Shown here piece after piece: positions 25,403 through 35,310 of a stretch of 45,887 bases of DNA. Below the pieces are notes generated by a model, which saw nothing but the letters and a program-made list of their open reading frames with translations, had not been told where the DNA came from and did not search any database. Source of the DNA: Clostridiales bacterium. GTDB lineage: Bacteria > Bacillota > Clostridia > Lachnospirales > WQUN01. The DNA lies in NCBI GenBank assembly GCA_031269465.1, contig JAISZB010000239.1:1-45887 (forward strand). Direction: 5' to 3'. How positions within the stretch are numbered: the stretch's first letter is position 1; each line of letters opens with the position of its first letter. The translations under genes and the position numbers were made by a program.

Positions 25403-25546
25403 GTTTTGGGAAAAGCGAGCTTGCTGTTCCCGCTTGGCGGGGGCTATTTTCGGTATGGACGTTTTACGGAAAAAGATCATAATTTCCTTCTGTAACCACG
25501 GCGGCAATGTGATTTTTTCCGTTTTGTTCGCTTCTTTCTTCTCCAT
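25379..25546 (-). CDS. Small basic protein upstream of the recombinase
   Basis: 55 residues, ATG at 25546, overlapping the recombinase remnant. Sequence features: a Lys/Glu-rich start, LPPWLQKEIMIFFRKTSIP and a basic tail ending EEKGLIM. Small proteins of this kind often precede serine recombinases in clostridial integrative elements, but I cannot name the family. It could be a surviving accessory gene of the lost element. Confidence 0.5.
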   Translation of the reverse strand: MEKKEANKTEKITLPPWLQKEIMIFFRKTSIPKIAPAKREQQARFSQNEEKGLIM

Positions 25547-26100
25547 ATTACCAACCGCCTAAATAACCTATTATTAGATTATATTTGACGATTTCCCAAA
25601 AATGTCTGTCCTGCGGTGTTTAAGCTATGGTGTTTTTTTGTGAGATTAGTGAAGAGAGTTCAAGGAGTTCTAATAGACAGATGCACAGGCTGACAAAGCG
25701 TCGGTTCCTCTGCAGAGAAACTCAGGGGCTGCGACGCCAAGCCGCAACTGGAAGCGGCCCGACCCGGAAAGAGGTGAAGACACTAAATGCGGATATCTTT
25801 GCAGGTGACAAGCAAATATAGGATCTGAAGAAAGTCGATGCGGCGGCGCTGTGGCAAGCGCCAATCTGCAAGCGAAGCCTGGAGCTTTGCCAGGCGCGCA
25901 AAGAAGAGATGGAAAACATGCAGCTCTGCAACGCGACTGAAGTTTGCGGAATTTCATATGCAAGTCAAAATAGTCGGCTGCGTCGACTATTTTGACGGAA
26001 TCCGTTCGTTCCGATGCGGAGGAAAGACTCCTATCGCAGTTTAACCATCCCGCGCAAGCCTCACATCCAAGGCAAGCGTCGAGGCCAGGAAAAATGATTC
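25547..26100. other. Gap with no recognised gene
   Basis: Short open frames on both strands have no recognisable motifs; one (about 25770-25955, plus) reads KKVDAAALWQAPICKRSLEL after a stop and may be debris. A perfect 13-bp hairpin (GTCAAAATAGTCG, 25964-25976, with 25984-25996) stands out. Confidence 0.4.
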
Positions 26101-26235
26101 TGCGTAATTTGCACTCAAATGCACCTATTTTGGAGCTTGACTGAACAGCGAGTGCGAAATGCCGATATCGGCATTTCGTACCGCTCTATGTACAATCAAG
26201 CTCCAAAATAGGAACTTTCATATGCAAGCCAGCCT
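26101..26235. repeat. Palindromic element
   Basis: Arms CCTATTTTGGAGCTTGACTG and CAATCAAGCTCCAAAATAGG, centre GCGAAATGCCGATATCGGCA. Ends GCACTCAAATGCA and TTTCATATGCAAGCCAG are the alternative terminal type. Confidence 0.92.
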
Positions 26236-26381
26236 GCAATGAGAATCCACGGTTGCCACAGCAAAGTCTCTGAATAGGAGATTTTAGTGGAGCGGCAATC
26301 TTACAAGCCTATTTTTCCAGAAAGGCATCAAAACGAAGCCTTCCGGCACCGGGGAAGGGATTCTGGATTCGCTGGCTTGCA

Positions 26382-27575
26382 TTACTTAAACAAAGCCCTG
26401 GGATTTCCGGATCTAGCCAATTGCATAAGAGCGCCTGAGGGATCTTTAACCTTTGCCAAGAATATCATCGCAGCTATTATATACGGCTTGCAACTTGCCT
26501 GCTTATAAAGGGAGGTTCGGTACTGATTGAATATTTCAGCGGAAACCTCGCCCTGCTCGCAGGAAACCCCTGATATATCCGCAGGAAGGCAGTGCAGGTA
26601 AAGCGCTTTTCCGTCTTTGGTGGCATCCATAATAGCTCTATTGCATTCCCAGTCTTTGTGCAACGCATTCTGCGCAAGCATTTCTTTTTCCAGTCGCTTT
26701 ATTCCCTCGAAATCGCCGTCCTCATACAGTTTCGAACGCGTCTTCATGGAGGCAAATGGCGCCCAGCTCTTGGGGTAGACTATGTCCGCTCCGCTAAAAG
26801 CCTCCTCCATGCTGGATGTCGCATAGAATTTGCCTCCGGAAGACCTTGCGTTTTCTAGGGCTGTATCTATGACATCAGGCATTACTTCATACCCTTGCGG
26901 ATAGGCAAGAGCAACTTCCATGCCAAAGCGGGTCATAAGCCCGGCGACGCCTTGAGGGACGCTAAGCGGCTTGCCATAGCTAGGGCTATATGCCCAAGTC
27001 ATGGCGATCTTCTTTCCTTTTAGATTTTGAACTCCGCCGAATTCTTGAATTATATAGTTCATATCCGCCATGGTCTGAGTAGGGTGGTCTATGTCGCACT
27101 GAAGATTTACTACTGCGGGGCGCTGCTCAAGCGTGCCTTCCGCGAACCCCAAATCTAAGGCTTCCGAAACTGCTCGCATGTAAGAGTTTCCTCTGCCTAT
27201 GAACATATCGTCCCTTATGCCGCAAACCTCAGCCATGAAAGAGATCATGTTGGCAGTTTCTCGGACTGTTTCTCCATGAGCGGCCTGGCTCTTGCCTTCG
27301 TCCAGATCAGAGACGGCCAGACCTAGGAGATTGCATGCAGAGGCGTAGCTGAATCTGGTTCTGGTGGAGTTGTCGCGAAATAAAGACACCGCAATGCCAG
27401 AATCGAAAATCCTTGTTGACACGCCGTCCATGCGAAGTTTCCTCAAAGCATCCGCAACCGTAAAAACAGCTGAAAGTTCATCTTCAGTTTTTTCCCCAGT
27501 TAAAAGAAAATCATCTCCAAACATACGGCTTAATTCTAAATCATCCAATTCTCTTGCAAGTTTGCTGAGACTCAT
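26382..27575 (-). CDS. ygeW: Knotted carbamoyltransferase YgeW
   Basis: 397 residues with GGGAGG before the ATG. The carbamoyl-phosphate loop is SLFRDNSTRTRFSYASA, a transcarbamylase STRT motif. LQCDIDHPTQTMADMNY and LYLHCLPADISG are the other conserved sites. The length exceeds ornithine carbamoyltransferase (about 310), as expected for YgeW. Its natural substrate is debated; it is linked to oxidative purine and allantoin-type catabolism with selenium enzymes. The ygeY and xdhC genes upstream support this. Cytosolic. Confidence 0.93.
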   Translation of the reverse strand: MSLSKLARELDDLELSRMFGDDFLLTGEKTEDELSAVFTVADALRKLRMDGVSTRIFDSGIAVSLFRDNSTRTRFSYASACNLLGLAVSDLDEGKSQAAHGETVRETANMISFMAEVCGIRDDMFIGRGNSYMRAVSEALDLGFAEGTLEQRPAVVNLQCDIDHPTQTMADMNYIIQEFGGVQNLKGKKIAMTWAYSPSYGKPLSVPQGVAGLMTRFGMEVALAYPQGYEVMPDVIDTALENARSSGGKFYATSSMEEAFSGADIVYPKSWAPFASMKTRSKLYEDGDFEGIKRLEKEMLAQNALHKDWECNRAIMDATKDGKALYLHCLPADISGVSCEQGEVSAEIFNQYRTSLYKQASCKPYIIAAMIFLAKVKDPSGALMQLARSGNPRALFK

Positions 27576-27687
27576 TTAAACCTCCCAATATACAGTATGA
27601 CTGTTCTCAAAGAGAAGCGTCCTTTAGGAGCCGACGCCTATGCCCATAGCCATTTTGAACCGAAGCGCTTTGCGGGCCGATTTTGCC

Positions 27688-28250
27688 GTACCGATTTGCA
27701 GTCAAATGCAACTGTTTTGGAGGCTGGCTGACCACTGCCAAGGTGCGACTTGCATTCTGGCAATTCTTCTCCTATGCTTGCAAATTGCCTCTGCATCACC
27801 TTTTTTCGGCTGCGGCATTTTGAACGAGTCCGGAAGCATTGCCTTAGCTTATCGCACGCGCTTCATTTTATATGCCGATTTTCATCAAATGTTCCTTTTT
27901 TGGAGCTTGATAATCCATTGAATGGTGCGAAATGCCTAATCGGCATTTCGCTCTCGCTGCATAATCAAGCTCCAAAAAGGGTAATTTAGTAGGAAAATAC
28001 ATTTTATGGACATTTGTCCATGACTCAAACACACAAATGGCTTAATATTTTCATCCTTAGTGGTGAAGCGAAGCTTCATAGGGGTTTAGTACGAAAATCA
28101 GTATAATGAGCGGGCATAAAGCCTTTGCCGCGAAAGTTCGTCAAATTAAGCATTGGCAGGCAATTAGTGCGAAATGTGGATATGGTCATTTCACACCCTT
28201 CAATGGTTAGTCAGGCAACAAAATCTGTGCATTTGACTGCAAAGCGGTAT
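27688..28250. repeat. Nested palindromic elements between ygeY and ygeW
   Basis: A half copy at 27688-27752 (TACCGATTTGCAGTCAAATG) and an inverted half copy at 28166-28250 (complement TATACCGCTTTGCAGTCAAA) flank a complete long-form copy at 27870-28105. One element seems to have inserted into another. Confidence 0.75.
27870..28105. repeat. Palindromic element, long form with tail
   Basis: The hairpin part (27870-27990; arms CTTTTTTGGAGCTTGATAAT and ATAATCAAGCTCCAAAAAG) continues into a 115-base tail with small dyads TGGACATTTGTCCA and TGAAGCGAAGCTTCA, ending in a second family terminus (TACGAAAATCAGTATA). The same tail occurs at 45781-45887. Confidence 0.9.
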
Positions 28251-28317
28251 AGCTGAGGCAACTGCGAATGCCATTAACCGCCCAATCTTTATCCTGAAGA
28301 AAATAGAAAATTTCAGC

Positions 28318-29526
28318 TTAAGCACGGGGGTTGTTTTTGAGGTAAAGACTCGGAAGAGCTGCGTATACTGCGGCGCTCTTGACCAAATCATCTTTCCAGG
28401 TTCGCTCATCCGGCGCGTGAGCCTGAATTTCCTTGCCAGGTCCAAAGCCAATGCACGCTATCCCAAAACGCCCCATTATAGAGACTCCATTTGTTGAAAA
28501 TGTCCACTTGTCTATGACGGGATCGCCGTACATGCCTTTATGCGATTCAACCAGCGCGACGACTGCTGGGTGCTCCTCGGGCAGAACCCATGTCGGGAAA
28601 AAGCATTCCGTGGGATAGACAAGTCCAGTGCAACTTGGAGTGTCATATTTGTACATGCTTACCTGCGCATCATACTTTTTGGCTGAAGGCAGCCCCTTAA
28701 TCTCTTCCAGAGCGGACTCCCATGTTTCCCCTGTTGTCAGCCTCCGGTCAATTGATATGGAACAGCTGTCCGGAACTGCGCAACGTGACGGAGATGTGAA
28801 GAAGATCTCAGAGACCGCCAATGTGCCTTTTCCAAGAAATGAATCGTTTTTGAGGCTTTTGCCCAGCTCTTTCAGATCTCCTATAATTTCGCACATCCTA
28901 TAAATAGCATTTTCTCCGCGCTCGGGGGCGCTGCCATGGCAGGAGACTCCTCTTACATCGACCCGAATCTCCATCCTGCCTCGCTGCCCCCGGTTCACCT
29001 TGCCGTCAGTCGGTTCGGTAATGACTACAAACTCCGGCTTTACCCCGTCCTCATTAATTATATACTGCCAGTTGAGTCCGTCGCAATCCTCTTCCTGCAC
29101 AGTGGCGGAAACGAGAATTGAGATTGAGGGTTCGATGAGGCCGAGATCTTTCATGATTTTAGCGCCGTAGACTGCAGAGACTATTCCCCCCAGCTGGTCG
29201 GACGCTCCGCGTCCGCCAATTTCATCCTCGCTTTCGAAACCTTCAAATGGATCGAATGTCCAATTTTCAGGATTCCCGACGCCAACTGTATCAATGTGGC
29301 CGTCGAAGGCTATTATAGACTGCCCTGAACCCATATAACCCAAAAGGTTTCCCATTGGATCAGTTTCGATCCTGTCGAATCCCAAACGCTTCATTTCGCT
29401 TGCAACCCGCCGGACTTTTTCGGACTCATTCGAACTGGTTCCAGGGATTTTTATCAACTCGCGCAGAAAAAAAGCCATATCCTTCCTGCAATCTTCCGCC
29501 GCCGCTTTCACCTTCTCAAAATCCAT
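28318..29526 (-). CDS. ygeY: YgeY-family selenium-metabolism-linked M20 hydrolase
   Basis: 402 residues of the M20 metallopeptidase fold. Zinc-site motifs: [12 protein letters not shown] (His, Asp), [14 protein letters not shown] (bridging Asp), [12 protein letters not shown] (catalytic Glu-Glu), [10 protein letters not shown], and the late His in [12 protein letters not shown]. The sequence matches the YgeY subgroup rather than ArgE or DapE. It is proposed to hydrolyse a purine-pathway intermediate. The start lies five bases past the xdhC stop, so both share an operon. The 740-base gap before ygeW is filled with palindromic elements. Confidence 0.92.
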   Translation of the reverse strand: MDFEKVKAAAEDCRKDMAFFLRELIKIPGTSSNESEKVRRVASEMKRLGFDRIETDPMGNLLGYMGSGQSIIAFDGHIDTVGVGNPENWTFDPFEGFESEDEIGGRGASDQLGGIVSAVYGAKIMKDLGLIEPSISILVSATVQEEDCDGLNWQYIINEDGVKPEFVVITEPTDGKVNRGQRGRMEIRVDVRGVSCHGSAPERGENAIYRMCEIIGDLKELGKSLKNDSFLGKGTLAVSEIFFTSPSRCAVPDSCSISIDRRLTTGETWESALEEIKGLPSAKKYDAQVSMYKYDTPSCTGLVYPTECFFPTWVLPEEHPAVVALVESHKGMYGDPVIDKWTFSTNGVSIMGRFGIACIGFGPGKEIQAHAPDERTWKDDLVKSAAVYAALPSLYLKNNPRA

Positions 29527-29531
29527 ATATT

Positions 29532-30551
29532 CTATTCAACCCTTTCAATGATTATCTCCATTGAACCTCCGCAGGCCATCCCGTCATCATCAGAAATATC
29601 AGACATGTCTATGGTTTTCAGCATGAATCCTCCTGAGCCGATCACATCCCTGGCCCAGCCGACAGCCTCGGCCTCGGCGCAACCCCCTCCGATTGTACCG
29701 ATTGACATGCCGGATTCCAAAACAGCCATTTTTGCCCCAGCTTCGCGAGGGGTTGATCCGCTTGTCTTCGCGACGGTGATTATTGCAGCTTTCTCTATAG
29801 AGCAACCTGCAAGAAATTCTAGGATGTTCAAATCCGCATATGCATCAATGGCAATCTGCTGTTCCCATTCAACCCTTCGCTTTTCACGTATCAATTCCGC
29901 AGCGATGGATACAGCAATCTCTTCCGGAGTCACCGAGCCAAGAGAGAGTCCTATTGGAGAATGCAGCTTTGACAGCATTTCTTCGCTTGCGCCACTGGAT
30001 AAAAGCTCTCCCGCTACAATCGCCGCCCGTCTTTTGGAAGCCAGCATGCCCAGATAAAAAGGCTCATCCGCTCTCAGTATAAATCTCAAGCAGTCAATAT
30101 CATGCCTATGACCCCTTGTCATAACGGCAACATAATCATTTTGGCCAAGTTTCAGATGCTCTTCAAGGTTCATAAAGCTGTCGCAGATTACTTTATCAGC
30201 ATCAGGAAATAGATGCTTTGCCGCGAAGCTTGGCCTATCGTCGTACGCCCAAACTTGAAATCCTATGAGTGGGGCTATCTTTGAGAGAGCTATAGATATG
30301 TAGCCGCATCCCAGAATAACAAGTCGCGGCTTGGGCAAGAAGAGTTCTAAGACAGCAACCTCTGCGTCGCTTATAAGCTTTTCTGCGTTTGGAATAAAAC
30401 GCATTTCCCCTTGAGACAAGAAAATTGAGTCTCTGGCGCAAAAAAGCCCTTTAATTTTAACTGCGTCATCTATAAGCATCTTTGTTGCCCTGCCATTGCC
30501 GTAAGCCGTCAGAATTGCAGCTTCACGGCCATCTTTTAGATTATCAAGCAC
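29532..30551 (-). CDS. xdhC: XdhC-family maturation factor, domain-rearranged
   Basis: 339 residues from GTG 30551. Homology seems to begin earlier: ISDIYRNV lies in frame upstream, starting at an ATC (30570-30572) correctly spaced from AAGGAG. A rare ATC start or a mutated ATG is possible. The Rossmann domain comes first ([20 protein letters not shown]), with [20 protein letters not shown]. The XdhC/CoxI domain is C-terminal: [32 protein letters not shown] and [12 protein letters not shown], the reverse of the common order. XdhC proteins load sulfurated molybdopterin cofactor into hydroxylases. Confidence 0.88.
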   Translation of the reverse strand: MLDNLKDGREAAILTAYGNGRATKMLIDDAVKIKGLFCARDSIFLSQGEMRFIPNAEKLISDAEVAVLELFLPKPRLVILGCGYISIALSKIAPLIGFQVWAYDDRPSFAAKHLFPDADKVICDSFMNLEEHLKLGQNDYVAVMTRGHRHDIDCLRFILRADEPFYLGMLASKRRAAIVAGELLSSGASEEMLSKLHSPIGLSLGSVTPEEIAVSIAAELIREKRRVEWEQQIAIDAYADLNILEFLAGCSIEKAAIITVAKTSGSTPREAGAKMAVLESGMSIGTIGGGCAEAEAVGWARDVIGSGGFMLKTIDMSDISDDDGMACGGSMEIIIERVE

Positions 30552-30572
30552 GTTGCGGTAGATGTCAGAGAT

Positions 30573-31149
30573 AGTATCACTCCTTTGGAGCCATTGGTCT
30601 GGCTTGGTTTAATATACCGCATCAGACCCTAAAGATCAAGCCTATTATAAGACATAAGCATTTTACGCGAAATGATAAAAGCGCCCTTAGGCATTCACCT
30701 GCTGTTGCAATTATACGCGCCGCTATTTAAACGCGCGCGAAAATAAGTATTTTGAAGAGGACTGTCCACTTTCAAGGTGTGAAATGCTGATATTGGCATT
30801 TCTCGCTCGCTATGCAGGCAATTTGCATTTTCATTTAAGCTTTAGCTTAAAAGCGACATTTTATATTCCTCATAATGCAGAACAGTTAATTAAGCATTCA
30901 GTGTACGGCTTCTCTGGAAGCGCATAGTATATTGATAAGGCAATTTCAGTTTTACGGGAAGATTTTAGAGCATATCTTTAAGAATGTTCATGAAGAGGAG
31001 CTGTTTATAAGTATTCTGAATTCATTCTCAGCCAGCCCTGAATAAAACTGTATTTTGGATTTACTTTCATTAGTTTTACTGTGGTATAAACTTTTATGTT
31101 TATCTAATTATGTTAAAATGACATTTATGTCTGAAAAGCAGTAAACGAG
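30573..31149. other. Gap upstream of xdhC
   Basis: AT-rich, no gene seen. It holds one decayed palindromic copy (30759-30832). Confidence 0.5.
30759..30832. repeat. Palindromic element, central part only
   Basis: CTGTCCACTTTCAAGGTG, GAAATGCTGATATTGGCATT and CTCGCTCGCTATGCAG match the centre of the family; the GGAGC arms are lost. Confidence 0.6.
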
Positions 31150-31187
31150 GACGCCCTCAAATGTGAAAAATCGCATTTGAGGGCGTC
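31150..31187. terminator. Perfect 14-bp hairpin after the broken toxin gene
   Basis: GACGCCCTCAAATG (31150-31163) pairs with CATTTGAGGGCGTC (31174-31187). No clear U tract follows on the minus strand, so termination is likely but unproven. Confidence 0.5.
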
Positions 31188-31198
31188 GCTGTTAAGAA

Positions 31199-31476
31199 CT
31201 ACGAGTATCGGTTGGGCGCGTACCCGTGGCGCGTGACCCTACTGTTCCCGGACGGGAAAGAGCGGGCGTATGTAATTGATGGATAGTCCGGCTGAATATG
31301 ACATTCGCGGTCGCCCGTAAAGTCCCCAGTCAGTTTGCGGTCGCGATTTTGCGCCGGAAGCGGAACACCCTCACCGATAAGCCGTTCTATCACAGCTTTC
31401 AGCTTATCAATGTCGCGCCCGTTTCTGCATAAGTGACAGGTCTTTTTGGAATTTGTTGGTGTATTCGGACTTTAGC
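31199..31476 (-). pseudogene. YafQ-family toxin, frameshifted and chimeric
   Basis: Minus strand: LLKSEYTNKFQKDLSLMQKR, then one base missing in the following G run, RDIDKLKAVIERLIGEGVPL, RKLTGDFTGDRECHIQPDY. These are the YafQ mRNA-interferase core motifs. After PDY the sequence becomes PSITYARSFPSGNSRV, unrelated to the normal C-terminus with its catalytic His region. Two independent lesions make it inactive. Confidence 0.85.
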
Positions 31477-31479
31477 AGG

Positions 31480-31752
31480 CTATATCCCCAATTCCTTAAA
31501 CATCTCCCCCGCCGTATTAAAGCGGTGAGAACCGTTCTTAGCTATACTTTCCGCTTCGCGGAGCGCGGCGAGCGTTTCCTCGTTATAAGCCGGAGCTTTG
31601 ACGAGGAATGGAATCCCGTTGTTGAGAATAACCTGACGGAGAAATATCGTGACGGCCCCCGAGGTAGTCATACCTAAATACTGCAACACATTATCGGCCT
31701 GAGATTTAATCTCAGGGTCAATGCGAATTGTCATAGCTGATGATTTTGCCAT
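31480..31752 (-). CDS. dinJ: RelB/DinJ-family antitoxin
   Basis: 90 residues from ATG 31752, eight bases after AAAGGAG. Ribbon-helix-helix N-terminus (SAMTIRIDPEIKSQADNVLQ, LGMTTSGAVTIFLRQVI) and toxin-binding C-terminus NGSHRFNTAGEMFKELGI. Intact, with a consensus promoter, although its cognate yafQ toxin is broken. It may persist as an orphan regulator or anti-addiction antitoxin. Confidence 0.92.
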   Translation of the reverse strand: MAKSSAMTIRIDPEIKSQADNVLQYLGMTTSGAVTIFLRQVILNNGIPFLVKAPAYNEETLAALREAESIAKNGSHRFNTAGEMFKELGI

Positions 31753-31774
31753 AAAAACAACTCCTTTCACAGCT

Positions 31775-31803
31775 ATTACACTCTATTGTATGTGCGATGT
31801 CAA
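31775..31803 (-). promoter_or_regulatory. Promoter of the dinJ gene
   Basis: Minus strand TTGACA (31803-31798), 17-base spacer, TGTAAT (31780-31775). Confidence 0.8.
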
Positions 31804-31836
31804 TACATTATTCAAAAAAGCGGTGAATAAGCGAGA

Positions 31837-31983
31837 ATGAAAACGATTAAAACCCGTTCAAGAGTTAAGGATATCAAGCTGTTGGATAAGACTGTAAACT
31901 TGGGCAGGCGTATGAAAAACAACGTCGATATTTACTATCGTTTCGTAGGGATGAGCGACACGCAGGGTACATCTGCGCTATAA
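31837..31983 (+). CDS. Small ORF, likely N-terminal fragment from an integrative element
   Basis: 48 residues from ATG 31837: KTIKTRSRVKDIKLLDKTVN then a basic stretch. The R-x-KDIKxLDK opening resembles proteins seen at integrative elements; from memory, the full protein is longer. The rest is missing. Nothing else is seen up to 32204. Confidence 0.35.
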   Translation: MKTIKTRSRVKDIKLLDKTVNLGRRMKNNVDIYYRFVGMSDTQGTSAL

Positions 31984-32204
31984 ACACATCACTTGATTCA
32001 GTGAATAATCCTGCAATAAAATTAGTACAGTTTACTGCGCACAAGTATATCTATCCTAAAATCGCTCGAAAACTGCGAGGCTTAATGCAATGCAGCGGCA
32101 TACTCCCGCCGCTTAAAGAGGCGAGGCCTTCTCACGCTATACTCCTATCAGCGCAGGAGCTCCACGAGCCAGCCCAGTGTGTCCGCAACTGTTCAGCTCT
32201 GCAT

Positions 32205-32393
32205 TTAGGCGGCCCGCAACATGCGCAAGGCCTCATTTTTGATTTGCCGCCCATTTATGTCTCTGTTCAAGACATTGCCGCAATCGCAAATATTTGTCCT
32301 CTCCGGCGGCAGCAACTCAACTTTTTTCCCGCAGCAGACAACGCTTGCCTTGCGGATGGAAACCATCCCTGGATGGGAAAAACCATTTATCAA
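32205..32393 (-). pseudogene. TnpB (IS200/IS605-type) C-terminal remnant
   Basis: Minus strand: SVVCCGKKVELLPPERTN, ICDCGNVLNRDIN, ALRMLRAA. This is the zinc ribbon and last RuvC Asp (DRDxNAAxN, here NRDINGRQI) of TnpB. An upstream WFPS block is in another frame. The rest of the gene is gone. The bases up to 32664 hold only the ribosome site of the next gene. Confidence 0.8.
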
Positions 32394-32664
32394 GCGTTTC
32401 CCTTGTCCATCCAGCTTAGAGGTTGTCTTCTCGGCAATCTTGGTTAAATCACATCATTGACAAATAAACGCAAAAGTATAGAATGAAATCATGAACCCTA
32501 TTGATAATGCATTTCGCTAGAATATCTAAAAGCATTCAGTAAGTTCAAGTAACTGGATCGTATCTTCTTCCCCCATTTCGCCTTTCCTATCAAGGGTTCC
32601 GCGCAGGGATGAAATAAGCGTTGCGCTGTTGCCCAAAGCCTTGTTCAAAGGAGGATAAAATCAA

Positions 32665-33735
32665 ATGAAGCTCATTGCGTTCCTGATTTTCAAAGTATCT
32701 TTGCTGATTCTCTCTGCCGTTATTATAGCTTTGGCAATTTTGCTTCTGGTTTTCTACAACATATTTAAGAATTTTAAAGATCCCTACCACAAGAAAGTGA
32801 CTGATGCAGGTTTTGTTGAAAAAACCGCTGAAATCAGGGCAGTCAACTTCAACTATGCCGAGGGACCGAACAATGGTCCCGCATTGCTGCTGCTCCACGC
32901 GCAACATATGGATTGGTACAGCTATAGCAGGGTATTGCCCGCTTTGTCTAAATCGTTTCACATTTTTGCAGTCGATTATCATGGCCATGGCAAAACGACG
33001 GCGAAGGCAGAATGCATGAATGCCAATCAAATTGGAGAAGATCTCGCTTCGTTTATAGAGACAGTAATCAGAGAGCCGGCATATATCTCCGGAAACTCCT
33101 CAGGCGGAATACTGGCAGCATGGCTTGCGGCGAATGCCCCGCAATTGGCGAAAGCTGTCGTTCTAGAAGACCCCTCGTTATTTTCAAGCGAATATCCCAG
33201 AATTCTTGATACCATTGCTGATAAATCATTTTCTATATGCTATGATTTTGTTCAAGCAGGCGAAGATGATTTTTTGCTCTATTGGATTAAGAATTGCAGG
33301 GGCTTCTTTATAAAACAAGTTGGCTTTGATGTTGGACCTCTCCTCGAAGCATCTATAAAATCTTACCGCAGAAGCAATCCTGGAAAAGCGGTGGAGATAA
33401 TCTATTTGCCTGGCGCTCTGCGTCTAATGATGCGTGGAATGAGCAGCTATGATCCTCATTTTGGCGCTGCATTCCATGATGGCAGCTGGAACGGAAGTTT
33501 TGATCATGCGGAGGCATTGTCAAAGATTCAGTGCCCTGCCCTTTTGCTTCACGCCGATTTTTCGCTATTGGAAGATGGAACTCTGAACGGAGCCATTGAC
33601 CAAGACGAAGCCGACAGGATTGTCTCGCTGATTCCTGGCGTTGAATATAAGAGAATTAATTCCAGCCATGTCATCCACCTTGACAAGCCTGAGAAGTATA
33701 TCCGAATCATTGAAAAATTCTTTTTAGATTCTTAA
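32665..33735 (+). CDS. Membrane-anchored alpha/beta hydrolase
   Basis: 356 residues, AAGGAGG before the ATG. One N-terminal hydrophobic helix (about 5-30), then an alpha/beta-hydrolase domain: oxyanion region LLLLHAQHMDWYSYSRVLPA, nucleophile elbow YISGNSSGGILAAWLA (Ser at G-N-S-S-G), a cap domain (170-280), acidic residue in LLLHADFSLLEDGT, and catalytic His in INSSHVIHLDKPEKY. The domain should face outward if the helix is a signal anchor. Substrate unknown. No operon partners; flanked by mobile debris. Confidence 0.9.
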   Translation: MKLIAFLIFKVSLLILSAVIIALAILLLVFYNIFKNFKDPYHKKVTDAGFVEKTAEIRAVNFNYAEGPNNGPALLLLHAQHMDWYSYSRVLPALSKSFHIFAVDYHGHGKTTAKAECMNANQIGEDLASFIETVIREPAYISGNSSGGILAAWLAANAPQLAKAVVLEDPSLFSSEYPRILDTIADKSFSICYDFVQAGEDDFLLYWIKNCRGFFIKQVGFDVGPLLEASIKSYRRSNPGKAVEIIYLPGALRLMMRGMSSYDPHFGAAFHDGSWNGSFDHAEALSKIQCPALLLHADFSLLEDGTLNGAIDQDEADRIVSLIPGVEYKRINSSHVIHLDKPEKYIRIIEKFFLDS

Positions 33736-34639
33736 AAATGGATATGATGATTCGGGTGTCAAAATCCCATTTTATGCTTTTTAACTTTTAGCGAATCCCC
33801 TAATCAAGCTTTTCTTTAAGCTATTTCAATTCATAAAGTAGTATTAGCACCCGTATCATAGATGTTTTCAGTTTTTCTTTTGAATAAAATCCTAAAAGAC
33901 AATGAGTGGGATGGATTTCAAAGTCATCATAAATTAAAGTTAAAAAAATCAAAATTCTGCAGTTTCTTTTGTAGTTGCTGGGCGCACCAATATCTTAGTT
34001 GGAAAATGATTTTTTTGGGGGGAACGGTGGCGTCAGGCAACGAGTTTCTTGCGGGTGATCGTCTTGGACGAACCGCATGCGCCGGGAAGCCTGAAAAAGC
34101 CTTGGCCTTTGAAATTCCTGCGGTGAAGCGATAGCAGAATCCGCTGGGGCGCCACTGCTGATGCTTGCGTCCAAGGCCGTGCAAGATGGCGTTGATATGC
34201 GACCTTTGCGTTGGAATTATGAAATGAAGTCATTAATTTCTCAGCCCTCTCTCTATTATGCCGTACTGGGACATCTCAATATTAACTGGCCTTGCAGCTT
34301 TTTAAAAGGGCTGAACCCATCGCGTCTTATTGTCGAGTCAGGCGCAGAGGGATCGGCAATACTATAAGGTTAAGAAAAATCGACACGGATTTGGAGGCTA
34401 GAGCTGTCTGCAATTAACCCAATACTTGCTATAATTTGATTTGCATTGCATTATAATTTGATTTGCAGATTGCCGCCGATCCAGATAAAGTTGCGCTGGG
34501 GAGTCGAAAACACGATGGACATCATGGATACAGCCAAGCAGGCCGAAGAGGGCGCCGCAAGAAAGCTTTTGAAGGAGAATGGGCTTTCGCCAGCCAGGAA
34601 ATGCTGGCTTAAATACTGGATTTCCGTATATACGGCGCC
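33736..34639. other. Gap, mostly unrecognised
   Basis: No gene is supported. A G-run region near 34010 and a plus-strand stretch LLMLASKAVQDGVDM (about 34157-34200) might be transposase debris; this is a weak impression. Confidence 0.3.
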
Positions 34640-35310
34640 GCCTCCGGGATTCATCGGCATGCTTTCGATTCAAGAGGGCGGGCTTCGCGCGCCGCCGCGT
34701 CTCTCGTGCGAACATCCATTTCGGCGAAGATCCGGAGAATTTTCGCAAGCGAAGGCGCCGATTTGGAGGCGGCCCGGCAGTCTTTCCGCGAGTCGGGGGC
34801 CAAAATAAAGCGGAAGGTATTCGAACTATTGTTTGGCACTACTGTCGAGCACGACTGCAGCGGATATTTCCAAACATGGCGCGGCTACAGGGCTTCGGCA
34901 TAAGACGGGAGCAGAATCGCGCCGCTCTCTGCGGATGCCCCCGGGGAGGCGTTCGGATGCCAGGGGCCGGAAAAGGGCGCGCCGGCGGCGCAAGCTTCGA
35001 TCATCCGCGGCATATGCAGCCAAGTCGCGGCCGGCGCGGAGATAGATCCTTTGCCGGCGGACGGGAGAGCCATTGCTGAAAGGCGCCTGGATCAGCTTTC
35101 GGAAAAGAGGCGCTCCGCGAGGGAGCCGGCCGTTTTCGATCGGGGCTGTCCATCCTTCGAACTCATACATAGATGGAAAAGCTGGGATTTACATATGCCG
35201 TGCGCGCCGCGAAGAACTTCAGCCAGGACGCCGCCGCGCAGAAGGAGGGCGGCGGAAGGATCCTCCTCAAGCGCGCCGGATCCGACGGCATGGCCTCGAG
35301 AATCCTATCA
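34640..35310 (+). pseudogene. IS4-family transposase remnant
   Basis: Pieces in three frames: RQSFRESGAKIKRKVFELLF, CSGYFQTWRGYRASA, GAEIDPLPADGRAIAERRLD, AREPAVFDRGCPSFELIHR (catalytic FDRGxxS), MEKLGFTYAVRAAKNFSQDA, GGGRILLKRAGSDGM. The order matches IS4-family DDE transposases, with at least three frameshifts and truncation at about 35310. It is G/C-rich compared with its surroundings. Confidence 0.75.

Noticed and set aside
32001-32447. 148-codon plus-strand frame
   Set aside because: It is antisense to the TnpB remnant and shows no motif of its own.
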